In this document: positions 14,615 to 16,452 of the stretch, piece after piece
Numbering within the stretch: position 1 is the first letter of the stretch
How the letters are laid out: each line of letters starts with the position of its first letter
Assembly: GCA_025354065.1 (NCBI GenBank)
Contig: JANXNM010000386.1
Span: 1 to 16,452 of the forward strand
DNA: 16,452 bases
Direction of reading: 5' to 3'
Source: Synechococcales cyanobacterium 340R_concoct_173_sub
GTDB lineage: Bacteria; Cyanobacteriota; Cyanobacteriia; Leptolyngbyales; Leptolyngbyaceae
Position numbers and translations under genes: made by a program
The notes under the pieces: model-generated
Seen by the model: the letters and a program-made list of their open reading frames with translations, nothing else
Databases searched by the model: none
What the model was told of the DNA's origin: nothing

Positions 14615-16135
14615 TTATTCAGGAGTTTGATCGTCGGTTTTCTCCGGTTTCAACAACGGGAATGCAATGACATCGCGAATGCTAGGTGCATCCGTCAACA
14701 CCATAACCAAACGATCGATTCCAATTCCTAATCCACCCGTTGGCGGCATCCCATATTCTAACGCTGTAATGAAATCTTCATCCACGCCTTGCGCTTCTAG
14801 ATCCCCCGCCGCCTTCCGTGCTGCCTGTGCTTCCAACCGTTCACGCTGATCCAATGGATCGGTTAACTCCGAGAAACTATTCGCGGTTTCACGTCCGACT
14901 ATAAACAATTCAAAACGCTCCGTCAGGCCAGGTTTCGATCGGTGAGGTTTGGCCAATGGGGAGATTTCAACGGGATAATCCGTAACAAAGGTCGGTTGAA
15001 TCAAGGTTGTTTCGACCTTCTGTTCAAAGGCTTCGTTGAGCAATTTACCGATCGATGGACAGTCATCAATATTGTGAATGCCTGCCGCTTTTGCCGCCAC
15101 AATCGCCTCATTTAAATCTGTAAAGATTGCAAAATCAACACCCGTCGCATCCTTCACCGCATCATGCATCGTAATGCGCTTCCAAGGTGATGTTAAATTA
15201 ATGGGCGTTTCTTGGTAGGTGATCTCGGTTGTTCCTAAAACTTCAGTCGCCGCCGTTGTGATTAACGTTTCTGTTAACGCCATCATGTCATTGTAGTCAG
15301 CGTAAGCTTGGTAGACTTCGATCGATGTAAATTCTGGATTATGCCGGGTTGAAATTCCTTCGTTTCTAAAAATTCGTCCCAATTCAAATACCTTCTCAAA
15401 TCCGCCGACAACCAAGCGTTTTAAATGCAGCTCAGTTGCGATGCGGAGATATAACTCCATATCCATTGTGTTGTGATAAGTGACAAATGGACGCGCATCG
15501 GCTCCACCAGCTTCCGAGGTCAAGGTGGGCGTTTCGATTTCGATGAAGCCATCCCGATCGAGATATCGACGAATGGAGGCTGTGATCAGCGCTCGTCGTC
15601 TAAATGTTTCGCGCACTTCAGGATTGACGATGAGATCAATGTATCGCTGACGATAGCGGGTGGTGATGTCAGTCAAGCCGTGAAACTTATCAGGAAGTGG
15701 CAACAGAGATTTGGTGAGCATCTCGAATTCTTTGACGTAAACCGAAAGTTCGCCCTTGTCGGTTCGCTTGAGGGTGCCTTTTGCTCCAATAATGTCCCCC
15801 ATGTCCGTTAGCTGTTTTAAATTCGTAAAAGCTTCGGGGAACCGATCGCCCATGAATTCTTGAATGCGTTTTTTATCGAGATAAAGCTGAATCGTTCCTG
15901 TTTCGTCTTGCAGTGTAAAAAATGCCAATTTTCCGAATACGCGCCGGGTCATGATGCGTCCGGCGACGGCCACTTTGACTTCATTTTCTTCCCCATTGGG
16001 CAAGTCTACATACTTCGCCTGAAGGTCCGCCATACTATGGGTGGACTTCCATTGATAAGCAAAGGGGTTCATGCCGATGCTTCGGAGTTGGTCCAGTTTT
16101 TCAATACGTGTGGCGCGCAGATCTTCGGATGCCAT
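14615..16135 (-). CDS. lysS: Lysyl-tRNA synthetase, class II
   Basis: Charges tRNA-Lys in the cytoplasm. The 506-residue product has the N-terminal OB-fold anticodon-binding domain (about 53-140; [28 protein letters not shown]). The class II core follows: motif 1 around FIEIETPTL (197-205), motif 2 in [12 protein letters not shown] with the following [10 protein letters not shown] (249-273), and motif 3 [10 protein letters not shown] (467-476). The C-terminus is short and polar. It is the first gene of a minus-strand cluster; the ABC ATPase starts 32 bases after its stop. The ribosome binding site is weak (AAGAG-like), and a perfect minus-strand TATAAT lies about 40 bases upstream. Confidence 0.97.
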   Translation of the reverse strand: MASEDLRATRIEKLDQLRSIGMNPFAYQWKSTHSMADLQAKYVDLPNGEENEVKVAVAGRIMTRRVFGKLAFFTLQDETGTIQLYLDKKRIQEFMGDRFPEAFTNLKQLTDMGDIIGAKGTLKRTDKGELSVYVKEFEMLTKSLLPLPDKFHGLTDITTRYRQRYIDLIVNPEVRETFRRRALITASIRRYLDRDGFIEIETPTLTSEAGGADARPFVTYHNTMDMELYLRIATELHLKRLVVGGFEKVFELGRIFRNEGISTRHNPEFTSIEVYQAYADYNDMMALTETLITTAATEVLGTTEITYQETPINLTSPWKRITMHDAVKDATGVDFAIFTDLNEAIVAAKAAGIHNIDDCPSIGKLLNEAFEQKVETTLIQPTFVTDYPVEISPLAKPHRSKPGLTERFELFIVGRETANSFSELTDPLDQRERLEAQAARKAAGDLEAQGVDEDFITALEYGMPPTGGLGIGIDRLVMVLTDAPSIRDVIAFPLLKPEKTDDQTPE

Positions 16136-16174
16136 TAGGGGTCTCTTAGAGTCTCAAATTAAACGGAGTTCATC

Positions 16175-16180
16175 ATTATA
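16175..16180 (-). promoter_or_regulatory. Candidate -10 box of lysS
   Basis: ATTATA on the plus strand is a perfect TATAAT on the minus strand, 39 bases before the lysS start. No good TTGACA-like -35 is found at 16-18 bases upstream, which is common in cyanobacterial promoters. Confidence 0.5.
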
Positions 16181-16213
16181 TCGAAAGATTGACCTCGGAT
16201 TGCCACGAGAACC

Positions 16214-16247
16214 AACAAACTAGATACAACAAACTAGATACAACAAA
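16214..16247. repeat. 14-bp tandem repeat between rpsU and lysS
   Basis: AACAAACTAGATAC (16214-16227) is repeated exactly at 16228-16241 and followed by a partial third copy AACAAA (16242-16247). It abuts the rpsU terminator and lies upstream of the lysS -10 box. Confidence 0.85.
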
Positions 16248-16272
16248 ACCTGCACTGGAAAACCAATGCAGG
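16241..16272 (-). terminator. Rho-independent terminator of rpsU
   Basis: On the minus strand CCTGCATTGG pairs with CCAGTGCAGG over 10 bp (one G-U) around a TTTT loop, then TTTTGTTG follows. It lies 58 bases after the rpsU stop and fits a classical intrinsic terminator well. Confidence 0.88.
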
Positions 16273-16329
16273 CTGTTAATACTTGGAACTTAGTCCAAGG
16301 CACTTAGTTTCAAGTCAAATCGTTAAAGA

Positions 16330-16452
16330 TTAACGACGACCACCCCGACGACGACGGGCACTTGCTTTACGCTTTGCCTTTTCTTGGGGAGTTTCAAAGT
16401 GCTGATTCTTTCTGACATCTTGGAGAATTCCGGCACGAGAGACCTGACGCTT
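16330..16452 (-). CDS. rpsU: 30S ribosomal protein S21, C-terminal part
   Basis: The last 40 codons and TAA stop of S21 read in from the window edge; the start lies outside. The visible protein is [20 protein letters not shown] followed by [20 protein letters not shown]. It has the conserved R-x-G-I/V-L-x-D-x-R-x-x-x-x-F-E-x-P core and a very basic tail, as in cyanobacterial S21. S21 sits near the 3' end of 16S rRNA on the 30S subunit and takes part in initiation. A strong terminator follows, so it is not co-transcribed with lysS. Confidence 0.93.
   Translation of the reverse strand, partial: KRQVSRAGILQDVRKNQHFETPQEKAKRKASARRRRGGRR

Noticed and set aside
15473..15811. Plus-strand frame of 112 codons inside lysS
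   Set aside because: It lies fully antisense to a conserved synthetase and shows no ribosome binding site or recognisable domain.
16214..16247. Tandem repeats as a CRISPR array or phage attachment site
   Set aside because: There are only two to three adjoining copies without spacers, no cas or integrase gene, and each spacer in the window has a different unit.

Overview
The window looks like ordinary chromosomal DNA from a cyanobacterium. Three lines of evidence support this. The HIP1 octamer GCGATCGC occurs at 1927, 2726, 7687, 9663, 10082 and 12239, and its CGATCG core is found throughout. Several genes are of cyanobacterial type: a Ycf46-like AAA+ ATPase, a YidC with a long lumenal/periplasmic insert, a long-form HPF/LrtA, a phylloquinone-pathway type thioesterase and a decarboxylase of the UbiD family. 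The gene order yidC - DUF177 - AAA ATPase is also one I associate with cyanobacteria. I cannot name the genus.

Layout. 47-3918 (+): yidC, then a good rho-independent terminator, then the DUF177/YceD-like gene, the AAA+ ATPase and a membrane-anchored SH3b protein, closely spaced. 4095-6133 (+): a secreted protein with three peptidoglycan-binding-type repeats and a SPOR-like tail, then signal peptidase I. 6134-7268: an AT-rich, HIP1-free stretch with a TPR gene interrupted by an in-frame TAA, followed by 375 bases with no convincing gene. 7269-7901 (-): hisH. 7902-8377: a long divergent spacer with a hairpin in the hpf leader. 8378-9022 (+): hpf/lrtA, convergent with murG (-, 9082-10161). murG is divergent from a secreted NTF2-like hypothetical (10320-11159, +), and the spacer between them holds a perfect 18-bp palindrome. 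11258-12766 (+): ubiD. 12767-13152: a gene-free convergent spacer. 13153-16135 (-): lysS, then an ABC ATPase, then a 4HBT thioesterase, tightly spaced and probably one transcript. The window ends in the 3' part of rpsU (-) with its terminator.

Functionally the content is housekeeping. It covers membrane protein insertion and export (yidC, lepB), the cell wall (murG, peptidoglycan-binding protein, SH3b protein), translation (lysS, rpsU, hpf, and the DUF177 protein linked to 23S rRNA), quinone metabolism (ubiD, thioesterase) and histidine synthesis (hisH). I found no CRISPR array, no insertion sequence, no tRNA or rRNA and no defence cluster.

The most notable non-genic signal is a set of near-perfect two-copy tandem duplications with a 12-14 bp period. 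They lie in five separate intergenic spacers (1233, 5305, 11224, 12795 and 16214). Other points worth a second look are the nonsense-interrupted TPR gene, the 18-bp palindrome between murG and its divergent neighbour, and the hpf leader hairpin.
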